From JBEVJK01 sp040510195 (lineage in GTDB: Bacteria; Pseudomonadota; Alphaproteobacteria; Rhizobiales; Rhizobiaceae), in NCBI GenBank assembly GCA_040510195.1, contig JBEVJK010000086.1, positions 17,669 through 81,668 on the forward strand: a stretch of DNA of 64,000 bases, given 5' to 3'. The notes below the pieces were generated by a model. That model saw nothing but the letters and a program-made list of their open reading frames with translations. It had not been told where the DNA came from and did no database searches. Positions 34,575-42,531 of this stretch are shown here, in pieces. The translations under genes were made by a program, and so were the position numbers. Within the stretch, counting starts at the first letter, position 1. Every line of letters begins with the position of its first letter.

Positions 34575-35453
34575 ATGACCACCTCCTTGACGCGCCGCAG
34601 CCTGCTCGGCGCGCTGACGCTTGCCGCGGCCGGCGTCGCCCTGCCCGGCGCGGCCCGGGCGCAGGCCGAGGGCGAGGCGGAGCTCGTGGAGCTGGAGAAA
34701 AAGTCGGGCGGCCGGCTTGGCGTGGCGGTGCTCGACACCGGCTCCGGCAAGCGCCTCGCTCATCGCGCCGACGAGCGGTTTCCCATGTGCAGCACCTTCA
34801 AGCTGCTCGCGGCGGCGGCCGTGCTGGCGCGCGTCGACCGCGGCTCGGAACGCCTCGACAGGCGGGTCGAATACGCTGCCGATATGCTGGTGGACGGATC
34901 GCCGGTCACCAAGGACCATGTCGGCAGCCCCGGGCTCACCGTCGCCCAGCTCTGCCGTGCTGCCGTCACCGTCAGCGACAACACCGCGGCCAACCTGCTG
35001 TTGAAGGATCTCGGCGGTCCGGCGGGCCTCACCGACTATGCGCGCTCGATCGGCGACCTCGTCACCCGCCTGGACCGCATCGAGCCCGAGCTCAACGAGG
35101 CCGCGCCGGGTGATCCCCGCGACACCACCGCGCCTTCCGCAATACTGGGCGATCTGGAGAAGATCGTGCTGGGCGACGCGTTGTCCGCCGGATGCCGGGC
35201 CCAGATCAAGTCGTGGCTGATGGCCAGCACCACCGGCCTCGAGCGGCTGCGGGCCGGCATGCCGCGCGACTGGCTGATGGGCGACAAGACCGGCACCGGC
35301 AACAACGGCGTCACCAACGACGTCGGCGTCGTGTGGCCGCCTTCCCGTCGGCCGATCGTGGTGGCGGCCTATCTGGCCGAGTCCCCCGCCTCGGTCGACG
35401 AGCGCAACGTGATCATGAAGGAGATCGGCCGCATCGTGGCCACGCGGCTCTGA
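34575..35453 (+). CDS. Class A beta-lactamase
   Basis: 292 residues. A Tat-like signal (TRRSLLGALTLAAAG, mature part from about residue 31) precedes a complete class A active site: CSTFK (nucleophile Ser73, Lys76), SDN in VTVSDNTAA, the omega loop EPELNEAAPGDPRDTT with the general-base Glu, and DKTGTG. A Cys precedes the Ser (Ambler 69), but no Cys is at Ambler 238, so the carbapenemase disulfide is absent. No ampR-type regulator or mobile element adjoins it and its base composition matches its neighbours, so it looks like a resident chromosomal penicillinase/cephalosporinase. The substrate range cannot be read from sequence. Confidence 0.93.
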   Translation: MTTSLTRRSLLGALTLAAAGVALPGAARAQAEGEAELVELEKKSGGRLGVAVLDTGSGKRLAHRADERFPMCSTFKLLAAAAVLARVDRGSERLDRRVEYAADMLVDGSPVTKDHVGSPGLTVAQLCRAAVTVSDNTAANLLLKDLGGPAGLTDYARSIGDLVTRLDRIEPELNEAAPGDPRDTTAPSAILGDLEKIVLGDALSAGCRAQIKSWLMASTTGLERLRAGMPRDWLMGDKTGTGNNGVTNDVGVVWPPSRRPIVVAAYLAESPASVDERNVIMKEIGRIVATRL

Positions 35454-35465
35454 GACCCGCCAACG

Positions 35466-35489
35466 AAAAAGCCGGCTCGATGGCCGGCT
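35466..35489 (-). terminator. Terminator of sciP
   Basis: On the minus strand a 7-bp stem (AGCCGGC and GCCGGCT, loop of six) is followed by TTTTT. It lies 30 bases past the sciP stop. Confidence 0.7.
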
Positions 35490-35519
35490 CCGCATTGCAC
35501 CAACCCTCAATCCGCCTGA

Positions 35520-35795
35520 CTAGTGGCGGTATTGCTGGATCCGCGTGGTGCGCAACCCGGCGAGCCCGTATTCGTCGATCGAAGCCTGCCAGGACAAGAA
35601 CTCCTCGACGGTCAGCTTGTAGCGCTGGCACGCCTCGTCCAGGCTGAGCAGGCCGCCGCGCACCGCCGCCACCACCTCCGCCTTGCGCCGGATCACCCAG
35701 CGACGGGTGTTGGAGGGCGGCAGGTCGGCGATCGTGAGCGGGCTGCCGTCGGGCCCTATGACGTATTTGACACGAGGTCTAACCAGATCGGTCAT
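35520..35795 (-). CDS. sciP: CtrA inhibitor protein SciP (DUF1153)
   Basis: A 91-residue protein, the usual length. PRVKYVIGPDGSPLTIADLPPSNTRRWVIRRKAEVVAAVRGGLLSLDEACQRYKLTVEEFLSWQ is the near-invariant DUF1153 helix-turn-helix core, and the protein ends in GLRTTRIQQYRH. In Caulobacter SciP binds CtrA and represses CtrA-dependent transcription. The start was set to ATG 35795 (MTDLVRPR), as in relatives, rather than an upstream in-frame codon. Located 1.9 kb from ctrA with fliJ and a beta-lactamase in between. Confidence 0.93.
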   Translation of the reverse strand: MTDLVRPRVKYVIGPDGSPLTIADLPPSNTRRWVIRRKAEVVAAVRGGLLSLDEACQRYKLTVEEFLSWQASIDEYGLAGLRTTRIQQYRH

Positions 35796-36103
35796 TCTAC
35801 TCTCTACGCAACACTCACCTGACCCAATCACTTCGACCTTAACGCCGCGGCTTTAAAAATTGCCTAAGCGCTTGGTAAGCGAAACGTAATGATAGTTAAG
35901 GGCGGCGAAGCAGAGGTTACCAGCGGAGCCGAAATGCGATTCAAAGTGTACCGAAACCAGATATGAGATAGATCATAATATGATATGAGCATCACAAATC
36001 TCCGTGACCGACAATGCGCCGGCCCCCGCCTTTCGCCGCCGGGGTGGTTGACCTATATTCCGGGCGTTGGCATGACCCGCCCGAAGCAAGCCTGGAACAC
36101 CTT
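35796..36103. other. sciP-mnmA divergent control region
   Basis: 308 AT-rich bases without a gene. It holds a GANTC site (35938-35942), imperfect CtrA-like TTAA pairs near 35839-35857 and 35889-35899 (spacing not N7), and, 46 bases before the mnmA start, a rhizobial -10 box CTATAT (36053-36058) with a weak -35. Confidence 0.5.
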
Positions 36104-37294
36104 ATGACGAACAGCCTCGATCTGCCGCGGCGCCCCGAACAGACGCGCGTCGTCGTCGCCATGTCGGGCGGCGTCGACTCCTCCGTCGTCGCCGGCCTCC
36201 TCAAGCGGGAAGGCTACGACGTGGTCGGGGTGACGCTGCAGCTCTACGACCACGGCGCCGCCACGCACCGAGCCGGGTCCTGCTGCGCCGGCCAGGACAT
36301 CGCGGATGCCCGCCGGGTCGCCGAGACGCTCGGCATTCCGCACTATGTGCTCGACTACGAGGAGCGGTTCCGGGAAGCTGTCATCGATCCGTTCGCCGCG
36401 AGCTATGTGGCGGGCGAGACGCCGATCCCCTGTGTCTCGTGCAACCAGACGGTCAAGTTCGCCGATCTCCTGGCCACCGCGCGCGAGCTGGGCGCCGAGG
36501 CGCTGGCCACCGGCCACTATGTGCGCAGCAGGCCGCATGGCGCGCACCGCGCGCTCTACCGGCCGGGCGACGTCGACCGCGACCAGAGCTACTTCCTGTT
36601 CGCCACCACTCAGGAGCAGATCGACTACCTTCGCTTTCCCCTGGGCGGCATGGCCAAGCCCCAGGTGCGGGCCGCCGCCGAGGCGATGGGGCTGAGCGTC
36701 GCCGCCAAGGCCGACAGCCAGGACATCTGCTTCGTCCCGCAGGGCCGCTATTCGGACATCATCGCCAAGCTCAAGCCTGGTGCCGCGGCACCCGGCGACA
36801 TCGTCCATATCGACGGGCGCGTCCTCGGCCGCCATGAAGGCATCCTGCGCTTCACCGTCGGTCAGCGGCGCGGCATCGGTGTCGCCTCGGGCGAGCCGCT
36901 CTACGTGGTTCATCTCGATGCCGACCGGGCCCGCGTCATCGTCGGCCCCCGTGAGGCGCTGGACACCCGCCGCATCGTGTTGCGCGCCGTCAACTGGCTG
37001 GGCGATGGGCCGCTCGCCGAGCTTCCCGCCGACGGCCTGGAGCTGTTTGCCAAGGTCCGCTCGACGAGACCGCCCCGCCCGGCGGTCTTGAGACGGCAGG
37101 GCGAGGCGGTCTGGGTCGAGCTGGCCGATGGCGAGTCCGGCGTCGCGCCGGGCCAGGCCTGCGTTCTCTATGGCGACGACGGCGACGCCGCCCGCGTCCT
37201 GGGCGGCGGCTTCATCGAACGGTCCGAGCGCGGTGCCGAGGCCGAGGCGATGCTTGCCCGCCTCGTCCCGTTGAAGCCGGTCGCCGCCGCCTGA
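36104..37294 (+). CDS. mnmA: tRNA-specific 2-thiouridylase MnmA
   Basis: A 396-residue enzyme that thiolates U34 of Lys, Glu and Gln tRNAs. It has the PP-loop AMSGGVDSSVVAG at the N-terminus, the catalytic Cys in PCVSCNQTVKF, and the second Cys in SQDICFVPQGRY. The usual FTVGQRRGIGV tRNA-binding motif and a C-terminal beta barrel are present. ATG 36104 was preferred to an upstream in-frame ATG at 36014, which would add 30 unrelated residues and lies before the likely promoter. Confidence 0.95.
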   Translation: MTNSLDLPRRPEQTRVVVAMSGGVDSSVVAGLLKREGYDVVGVTLQLYDHGAATHRAGSCCAGQDIADARRVAETLGIPHYVLDYEERFREAVIDPFAASYVAGETPIPCVSCNQTVKFADLLATARELGAEALATGHYVRSRPHGAHRALYRPGDVDRDQSYFLFATTQEQIDYLRFPLGGMAKPQVRAAAEAMGLSVAAKADSQDICFVPQGRYSDIIAKLKPGAAAPGDIVHIDGRVLGRHEGILRFTVGQRRGIGVASGEPLYVVHLDADRARVIVGPREALDTRRIVLRAVNWLGDGPLAELPADGLELFAKVRSTRPPRPAVLRRQGEAVWVELADGESGVAPGQACVLYGDDGDAARVLGGGFIERSERGAEAEAMLARLVPLKPVAAA

Positions 37295-37299
37295 CCGAG

Positions 37300-37551
37300 C
37301 TAGCGCCTGAAGGCGCGGGCTATGGCGATGATGACGCAGGCGCCGATGAAGCCGGCGATGAGATAGCCCAGCCAGCCGCCGAGCGCGACGCCGAACAGGC
37401 TGAGGATCGCGTTGGCCAGGATGGCGCCGACGATTCCCAGAATGATGTTCATCAAGACGCCCATGTTGCTCTTCATGAACATCTCCGCGAGCCATCCGGC
37501 GACGCCGCCGATGATGATCGCTGCGATCCAACCTACCCCTGCGCTTTCCAT
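37300..37551 (-). CDS. GlsB/YeaQ/YmgE-family small membrane protein
   Basis: 83 residues with three membrane segments (VGWIAAIIIGGVAGWLAE, NIILGIVGAILANAILSLFG, and LGYLIAGFIGACVIIAIARAF). GGVAGWLAE and LGIVGAILAN are typical of the transglycosylase-associated/GlsB family, linked to envelope stress in other bacteria. The start ATG 37551 is in the context MESAGVGW. It is convergent with mnmA, five bases apart. Confidence 0.85.
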   Translation of the reverse strand: MESAGVGWIAAIIIGGVAGWLAEMFMKSNMGVLMNIILGIVGAILANAILSLFGVALGGWLGYLIAGFIGACVIIAIARAFRR

Positions 37552-37701
37552 GGCGATGATCCCTCTTGTCGATCCGGGCCGATCCCGGAACCGCATTGTA
37601 ACCCGACAGCCTGCCACCGGGTTCCTCTCCGCGCCGAGTTCGACCGAGCTGTTGCAAAAACATCACATTCGACTATTTGCAACTTTTCTAAGCGCTCGTA
37701 G

Positions 37702-37814
37702 CGATTGCCGAATCGGTAGGCACCCCCTACCATAGCATCATCGGCAATCGACCTCCTCCCAGATTGCCGACCAAATAGAGCCCCGCCGACCTCCTCCCTG
37801 GCGGGGCTTTTTTT
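37702..37814 (+). ncRNA. Small RNA with two anti-Shine-Dalgarno loops (cuckoo-type)
   Basis: A short transcript-like unit in a gap between genes. CGATTGCCGA (37702-37711) pairs perfectly with TCGGCAATCG (37741-37750). The first nine bases of the latter also pair with GATTGCCGA (37762-37770), leaving the loop GACCTCCTCCCA. A terminator follows: stem AGCCCCGCC/GGCGGGGCT (37779-37787, 37800-37808), loop GACCTCCTCCCT, then TTTTTT. Both loops expose CCTCCTCCC, complementary to ribosome-binding sites. This matches the rhizobial family called cuckoo RNA or alpha-r14 (from memory). The 5' end is uncertain by about 10 bases and no firm promoter is seen. It probably blocks translation of several messages. 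Confidence 0.75.
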
Positions 37815-37821
37815 GTTTTGC

Positions 37822-38928
37822 TTACGCCTCGAGCGCGAGGAAGGGCTCGCCGAGCTTTTCCGCCAGCACGTCGATGCCCAGTCCCGGCCCGTCGGGCAGG
37901 CCGAGCCGCCACGCCACGACAGGCAGCGGCGCCGCGGCGGTCCTCACGGTCACCCATTCCTGGAAGGCGATGGCGTGAAGCCGCCTCTCCTCCGGCGTCG
38001 ACAGGCTGAGATGCGCCATCGCCGCCGTGTCGATCTCCGCCCCGCCCGTGTCCTCGACTGTGACCATGAAGCCGAGCTCCACGGCGAGGTCACGCAGCTG
38101 CCGCGTCTTCGTCACGCCGCCGAGGCGGGAGATCTTGAGCGTCAAGCCGTCCGCCGCGCCCAGGCGTTGGATCTCCAGCAGCTCGGCAAGCCCCAGCACG
38201 GATTCGTCGAGAACCATCGGCTTGTCGAAGGCGCGCCGCACCGACAGGCATTCCTCGATCGAGCTGCAGGGCTGCTCGAACACGAAGTCCACGTCGCGCG
38301 TCGCGTCGGCGAATTGCCGCGCCTGGAACGGCGTCCACCCGGCATTGGCGTCAGCGAACAGCACGGTGCCTTTCGGCACGCTCCCCGCCACCGCCGTCAG
38401 CCGCTCGATGTCGCCTTTGACGTCGCCGCCGACCTTGACCTGCAGCCGGCCGCACCCTTCGGCGACGATCGCCGCCGCCCGCGCCGCCATCGTCTCGGCT
38501 GCACCGTGGGTGACCACCTTGTAGAGCGGCACCCCCTCCCCCTCGCGGCCGCCGAGCAGCGTCACCAGCGGCACGCCCGCCGCCCGCGCGGCGAGGTCCG
38601 AGCAGGCCATGTCGAGCGCCGACTTGACGTAGGGGTGGCCCTTGAACACGGTGTCCATGAGGCGCCCGATCGCCGCCGGAGCCCGCGGGTCGCGGCCGAG
38701 GAGGTGCGGCGCGATCTCGGCCACGCCGGCCGCCGCCCCTGCCGCGAAGGCAGCGGAATAAAAGGTGCCGAGCGGCGCCATCTCGCCCCACCCGGTCAAC
38801 CCGTCGTCGCCGCCGAGCGCCACGATGACGGCATCGAAGGCGTCCGCCACCCGTCCCTTCGACATGCGATAGGGCCCGTCGACGAAAGGCTGGCGCATCT
38901 GGTAGGCTCTGATGGAGCGGATCTGCAT
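37822..38928 (-). CDS. Enolase-superfamily enzyme (mandelate racemase/muconate lactonizing group; hydroxyproline-type dehydratase or epimerase)
   Basis: A 368-residue barrel enzyme with capping domain. Catalytic and metal residues are visible: Lys165 (QVKVGG), Asp193 (FADANAGW), Glu218 (FEQPC), Asp241 (LDES) and Lys265 (LKISRLGG). The double-lysine arrangement is that of the MLE-type subgroup, which includes cis-3-hydroxyproline dehydratase, hydroxyproline-betaine epimerase and dipeptide epimerases. The N-terminal YQMRQPFVDGPYRMSKGR recalls the first two. The substrate is not proved. No transporter of that pathway adjoins it. The end of the gene abuts the small RNA terminator. Confidence 0.8.
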   Translation of the reverse strand: MQIRSIRAYQMRQPFVDGPYRMSKGRVADAFDAVIVALGGDDGLTGWGEMAPLGTFYSAAFAAGAAAGVAEIAPHLLGRDPRAPAAIGRLMDTVFKGHPYVKSALDMACSDLAARAAGVPLVTLLGGREGEGVPLYKVVTHGAAETMAARAAAIVAEGCGRLQVKVGGDVKGDIERLTAVAGSVPKGTVLFADANAGWTPFQARQFADATRDVDFVFEQPCSSIEECLSVRRAFDKPMVLDESVLGLAELLEIQRLGAADGLTLKISRLGGVTKTRQLRDLAVELGFMVTVEDTGGAEIDTAAMAHLSLSTPEERRLHAIAFQEWVTVRTAAAPLPVVAWRLGLPDGPGLGIDVLAEKLGEPFLALEA

Positions 38929-39123
38929 GGTTGCCTTCTCTCCGACCGTCGTTTCCCTTTGGTGCCTGCCGACAATGACCTCGCAGCAGCGCCCGCCGCC
39001 GCCCCAAAACCGCCATGCGGCAGCAATCTGCCGACTCGGTGTCGGGCAGTCGGGTCGTGACGAGGCGGAAAATCTGTGCAAACGTGTCGGCCGTGCGGGT
39101 CGTCGATTAAGGGAAGTTCGTCT

Positions 39124-40437
39124 TTGGTTTTTCTTCGTCCGTGCGCGTCGGGGCGTCTGCCCGCTCGTCTTTTCGGCCTTGTCGCCATCCTCCTCGCATC
39201 GCTCCTGGCCGGCTGCGCCGAGCGGCCGAAGAACGTGCTGGTCCCGGTGGCGGCAGGCGCACCCGGCACCAGCACGGTCGACATGCTGGTCGTCACCACG
39301 CGCAGCCGCGCCACCGATCCCGGCGAGATGTACACCGGCGAGCGCAGCCTGGAGCCCGGTTTCGCCGACATCACGGTGTCGCTGCCGCCCGACAGCTTGC
39401 GCAAACCGGGCGAGGTCGCCTGGCCGAAGCGCCTGCCGGCCGATCCGGCCACCGAATTCGCCACTCTCAAGGCGGACCCGATCGACCGCGCCTCGGCGGA
39501 GCACTGGTTCGGCCACGCGGTCCAGAAATCGAAGGACAAGAGCGTCCTGGTCTTCATCCACGGCTTCAACAACCGCTTCGAGGATTCGGTCTTCCGCCTG
39601 GCTCAGATCGTCCACGATTCCGGCACCGACAGCGTGCCGGTGCTGGTCACCTGGCCGTCGCGCGGCAGCCTGACCGCCTATGGCTACGACCGCGAGAGCA
39701 CCAACTATTCGCGCAACGCCCTGGAGCGCCTCTTCCAGTACCTGGCGAAGGACGGCGAGGTGAAGGAAGTGTCCATCCTCGCCCATTCGATGGGCAACAT
39801 GCTGGCCCTGGAATCGTTGCGGCAGATGGCGATCCGCAACGGCCGCCTGCCGCCGAAGTTCAAGAACGTCATGCTGGCCGCCCCCGACGTGGATGTCGAC
39901 GTGTTCCGCTCGATGATCTCCGACATGGGCGAGCCGCGCCCCAGCTTCACGCTCTTCGTCTCGCGCGACGACCGCGCGCTGGCGGTGTCGCGCCGGGTCT
40001 GGGGCGGCGTCGCGCGGCTGGGCGCCATCGATCCGGAGGCCGAACCCTACAAGCAGGAGCTCGCGGCCAACGACATCACAGTCATCGACCTGACCAAGAT
40101 CAAGACCGGCGACCGGCTCCACCATTCCAAGTTCGCCGAGTCGCCGCAGATCGTGCAGCTGATCGGCGCGCGCCTGTCCGAGGGCCAGCAGCTGACCGAC
40201 AGCCGCGTCGGCTTCGGCGACCAGATCGTCTCCGCCACGGCCGGCGTCGCCGCCGCCGCCGGCACGGCCGCTGGGCTGGCGATCTCGGCACCGGTGGCAA
40301 TGGTCGACCAGAACACACGCGACCATTTCGGCGACCAGCTCGGCGCGCTCGCCCTGCCCGACGGCACGCTCGCCGGCGGCAAGCCGCCGGTGACGGACTG
40401 CGCGAAGGGGGCCAGGTCCAACGCCTGCCGGCGCTAG
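39124..40437 (+). CDS. Lipoprotein alpha/beta hydrolase (DUF900-like)
   Basis: About 437 residues. N-terminal hydrophobic stretch and lipobox (LLAGC), then an alpha/beta-hydrolase fold: VLVFIHGFNNRFED, TWPSRGSLTAYGYDRES, and the nucleophile elbow HSMGNM (Ser), with Asp in APDVDVDVF and His in LHHSKF as triad candidates. The VFIHGFN and YGYDRESTNYSRNALE patterns are those of the DUF900 family of bacterial hydrolases. The C-terminal 80 residues include a Gly/Ala-rich hydrophobic stretch. TTG 39124 follows GGGAAG at good spacing; GTG 39076 would add 16 residues. Confidence 0.75.
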   Translation: MVFLRPCASGRLPARLFGLVAILLASLLAGCAERPKNVLVPVAAGAPGTSTVDMLVVTTRSRATDPGEMYTGERSLEPGFADITVSLPPDSLRKPGEVAWPKRLPADPATEFATLKADPIDRASAEHWFGHAVQKSKDKSVLVFIHGFNNRFEDSVFRLAQIVHDSGTDSVPVLVTWPSRGSLTAYGYDRESTNYSRNALERLFQYLAKDGEVKEVSILAHSMGNMLALESLRQMAIRNGRLPPKFKNVMLAAPDVDVDVFRSMISDMGEPRPSFTLFVSRDDRALAVSRRVWGGVARLGAIDPEAEPYKQELAANDITVIDLTKIKTGDRLHHSKFAESPQIVQLIGARLSEGQQLTDSRVGFGDQIVSATAGVAAAAGTAAGLAISAPVAMVDQNTRDHFGDQLGALALPDGTLAGGKPPVTDCAKGARSNACRR

Positions 40438-40509
40438 CACGGCCGTTGCCGCTTGTCGGGCCTGCCGCAACGGCCCTATTCTGGCGATGGCAGAACAACG
40501 GAGGTGGCA

Positions 40510-41262
40510 ATGCCGAGCACCCGATCCGTCGAAGGTGGACCCAAGCGCCGCACCGCCCGCTTTCACCTCCTTGCCGGTCTGCTCGGAGCGGCAGGCGCCC
40601 TTGCCTTCTTGGCCGGCCCTGCGGCAGCTGCGGACTGCCGGGCCGCCGCGGCCCCTTCAATCGATTGGCAGGACTGCAACAAGAGCAACCTCATCCTGCG
40701 CGAGAGTCCGCTGGCCGGCGCCAATCTGGTCGGCACCGACCTCTCCTACAGCGACCTTCGCAACTCCGACCTGACCGGCGCCGACCTCGAGAAGGCGACG
40801 CTGACCCGCGCCTCGCTCGCCGGCTCGAAGGCCGACGGCGCGAAATTCCATCGCATCGAAGGCTACCGCACGCTCTTCAACGAGATATCGGCGACCGGCA
40901 GCTCATTCGCCAGCGCCGAGCTGCAGCGTGCCGACTTCACCGGCGCCAAGCTGGACGGCGCCAATTTCGAAAAGGCCGAGCTGGGCCGCGGCGTCTTCAC
41001 CGGCGCCTCGATCGGCGGCGTCAAGTTCGCCTTCGCCAACCTGGCGCGCGCCAGGTTCGACGGTGCGACGTTCAGCAAGCCGCTGGAGCTGACCGGTGCG
41101 TTCCTGTTCCTGACGCGCCTCGACGGGCTGGATCTGTCGGCCTCTACCGGCCTCCAGCAGGCGCAGATCGACCAGGCGTGCGGCGACGACAAGACCAAGC
41201 TTCCGCAGGGCCTGAAGCAGCCGGAGGGCTGGCCGTGCAGCCCCATGGAAGAGGACGAGTAG
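40510..41262 (+). CDS. Exported pentapeptide-repeat protein
   Basis: 250 residues with a signal peptide (about 1-41, ending AAAADC). About twelve A(D/N)LXX-type pentapeptides follow, such as ANLVG, TDLSY, SDLRN, SDLTG, ADLEK, ADFTG, AKLDG and ANFEK, forming a right-handed quadrilateral helix. Cys residues at 43 and 56 may pair, and two more occur near the C-terminus (ACGDD, WPCSP). ATG 40510 follows GGAGG. The function of such periplasmic repeat proteins is unknown. Confidence 0.8.
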   Translation: MPSTRSVEGGPKRRTARFHLLAGLLGAAGALAFLAGPAAAADCRAAAAPSIDWQDCNKSNLILRESPLAGANLVGTDLSYSDLRNSDLTGADLEKATLTRASLAGSKADGAKFHRIEGYRTLFNEISATGSSFASAELQRADFTGAKLDGANFEKAELGRGVFTGASIGGVKFAFANLARARFDGATFSKPLELTGAFLFLTRLDGLDLSASTGLQQAQIDQACGDDKTKLPQGLKQPEGWPCSPMEEDE

Positions 41263-41520
41263 CCCGCGCTTTCCCCAGGGGCACACGTCATCGTCCGTTC
41301 GAGGCAAGTCCTCATGCACTTCAACGTCAGGTAGCATGAAGGTCTACCTCGTTTTGGGGCTATCGAGGCGAGTAACGAATTAGTAACCATCCGTAGACAG
41401 CGCGGCACGTTGTCCCTAGAGTGCGCGCAAGTCCTGGGCACCGCTCCAGATCACTATCAAAACACTGTCGCCGGACGACCTGGGTGAGGTTCCAGGGGCT
41501 GGTGACTTGTGGGGGATGCT

Positions 41521-42519
41521 ATGTCGCCCTGGCGTATCGCGTTTCTGGCCTGTGCGACCCTGTTGGCATGGTCGGCGCCCTCGCGCGGCGCCGAGGCGGT
41601 CGGCGAGGCCGTGCTGATCAAGACGGACGTGACCGGCAGCAGCGGCCCCATCGCCGTCAAGGAGGCCGTCCATCGCGACGAGCGCATCCGCACCTCCAAG
41701 GACGGGCTCGGCCAATTCGTGTTCCGCGACGGCAGCAAGCTGGCCGTCGGCTGGGGATCGTCGGTGGTCATCGACCAGTATGTCTTCGACGATTCCAATT
41801 CGGTGAAGAAGCTGACGGTCAATGCCGCCAAGGGCACCTTCCGCTGGATCAGCGGCAAATCGAAATCGTCGGCCTATGAGATCGTGACGCCTGCCGGCAC
41901 GATCGGCGTTCGCGGCACCGTCTTCGACTTCTACGTCAACCCGAATGGCACGACGGCGATGGTGCTGCTGAGCGGTGCCGCCAGCTTCTGCGGCAGCAAC
42001 GGCTGCAAGCAGCTGACCAAGAAGTGCGATTGCGTGGTCGGCACGCCGCGCGGCGGCGTCAGCGAGCCGACCCGCGTCAGCCGGGCGACGCTCGCCTCGC
42101 TCGGCGACCAGCGAGCGCTCTCCTTCCTGACCGGCAACCAGCAGGTCTCCGTCGGCTTCGGCCGTCTCGGGCCGGGCTGCGGCCTGCGAGCGGCCTCCTT
42201 GTCGGGCGATCCCAACCGTGAGCAGCGGCCAGCCAGGCGGTCGGCGCCCGATGCGCCGGCACCGCCGGCTCCGCAGGCCCCGAGCCCGCGCGCCGCCGAT
42301 CCGGAACCGTCGGCGCCGACACCGGATACGCCGAGCCCGCCGGACAAGCCGGACCGGCCGGACAAGCCGGACAAGCCGGATCATCATCACCACCATCACG
42401 ACAAGCCGCATGGCCACCACGGCTGGGGTGACGGGCACGACGACGGCGACGGCAAGAAGGGAAGCTGGGGCGGCGGTAACCGCGAAGGCAAGGGCGGCCG
42501 GAACGGCAAGCACGGATAG
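41521..42519 (+). CDS. Exported FecR-domain protein with His/Asp-rich tail
   Basis: 332 residues. A signal peptide (about 1-24) is followed by a FecR domain (about 28-130; VHRDERIRTSKDGLGQFVFRDGSKLAVGWGSSVVIDQYVFD and TPAGTIGVRGTVFDFYV), then a Cys-containing segment (FCGSNGCKQLTKKCDC) and a Pro-rich linker. The last 60 residues are PDKP repeats, six consecutive His residues, and a Gly/Asp/His/Lys tail, likely to bind metal. Such FecR-alone proteins often sit beside CHASE2 cyclases, as here (convergent gene 12 bases away), and may form a periplasmic sensor pair. The His run is natural. Confidence 0.83.
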   Translation: MSPWRIAFLACATLLAWSAPSRGAEAVGEAVLIKTDVTGSSGPIAVKEAVHRDERIRTSKDGLGQFVFRDGSKLAVGWGSSVVIDQYVFDDSNSVKKLTVNAAKGTFRWISGKSKSSAYEIVTPAGTIGVRGTVFDFYVNPNGTTAMVLLSGAASFCGSNGCKQLTKKCDCVVGTPRGGVSEPTRVSRATLASLGDQRALSFLTGNQQVSVGFGRLGPGCGLRAASLSGDPNREQRPARRSAPDAPAPPAPQAPSPRAADPEPSAPTPDTPSPPDKPDRPDKPDKPDHHHHHHDKPHGHHGWGDGHDDGDGKKGSWGGGNREGKGGRNGKHG

Positions 42520-42531
42520 GGGCAGTTCTCT

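Noticed and set aside
34575..35453. Mobile resistance gene
   Set aside because: No insertion sequence, integron site or transposase is nearby, and base composition equals that of its neighbours.
42364..42420. Engineered hexahistidine tag
   Set aside because: The His run is inside a long Pro/Asp/His/Gly tail with ordinary codon use and continues the reading frame to a natural stop; no vector sequence is present.
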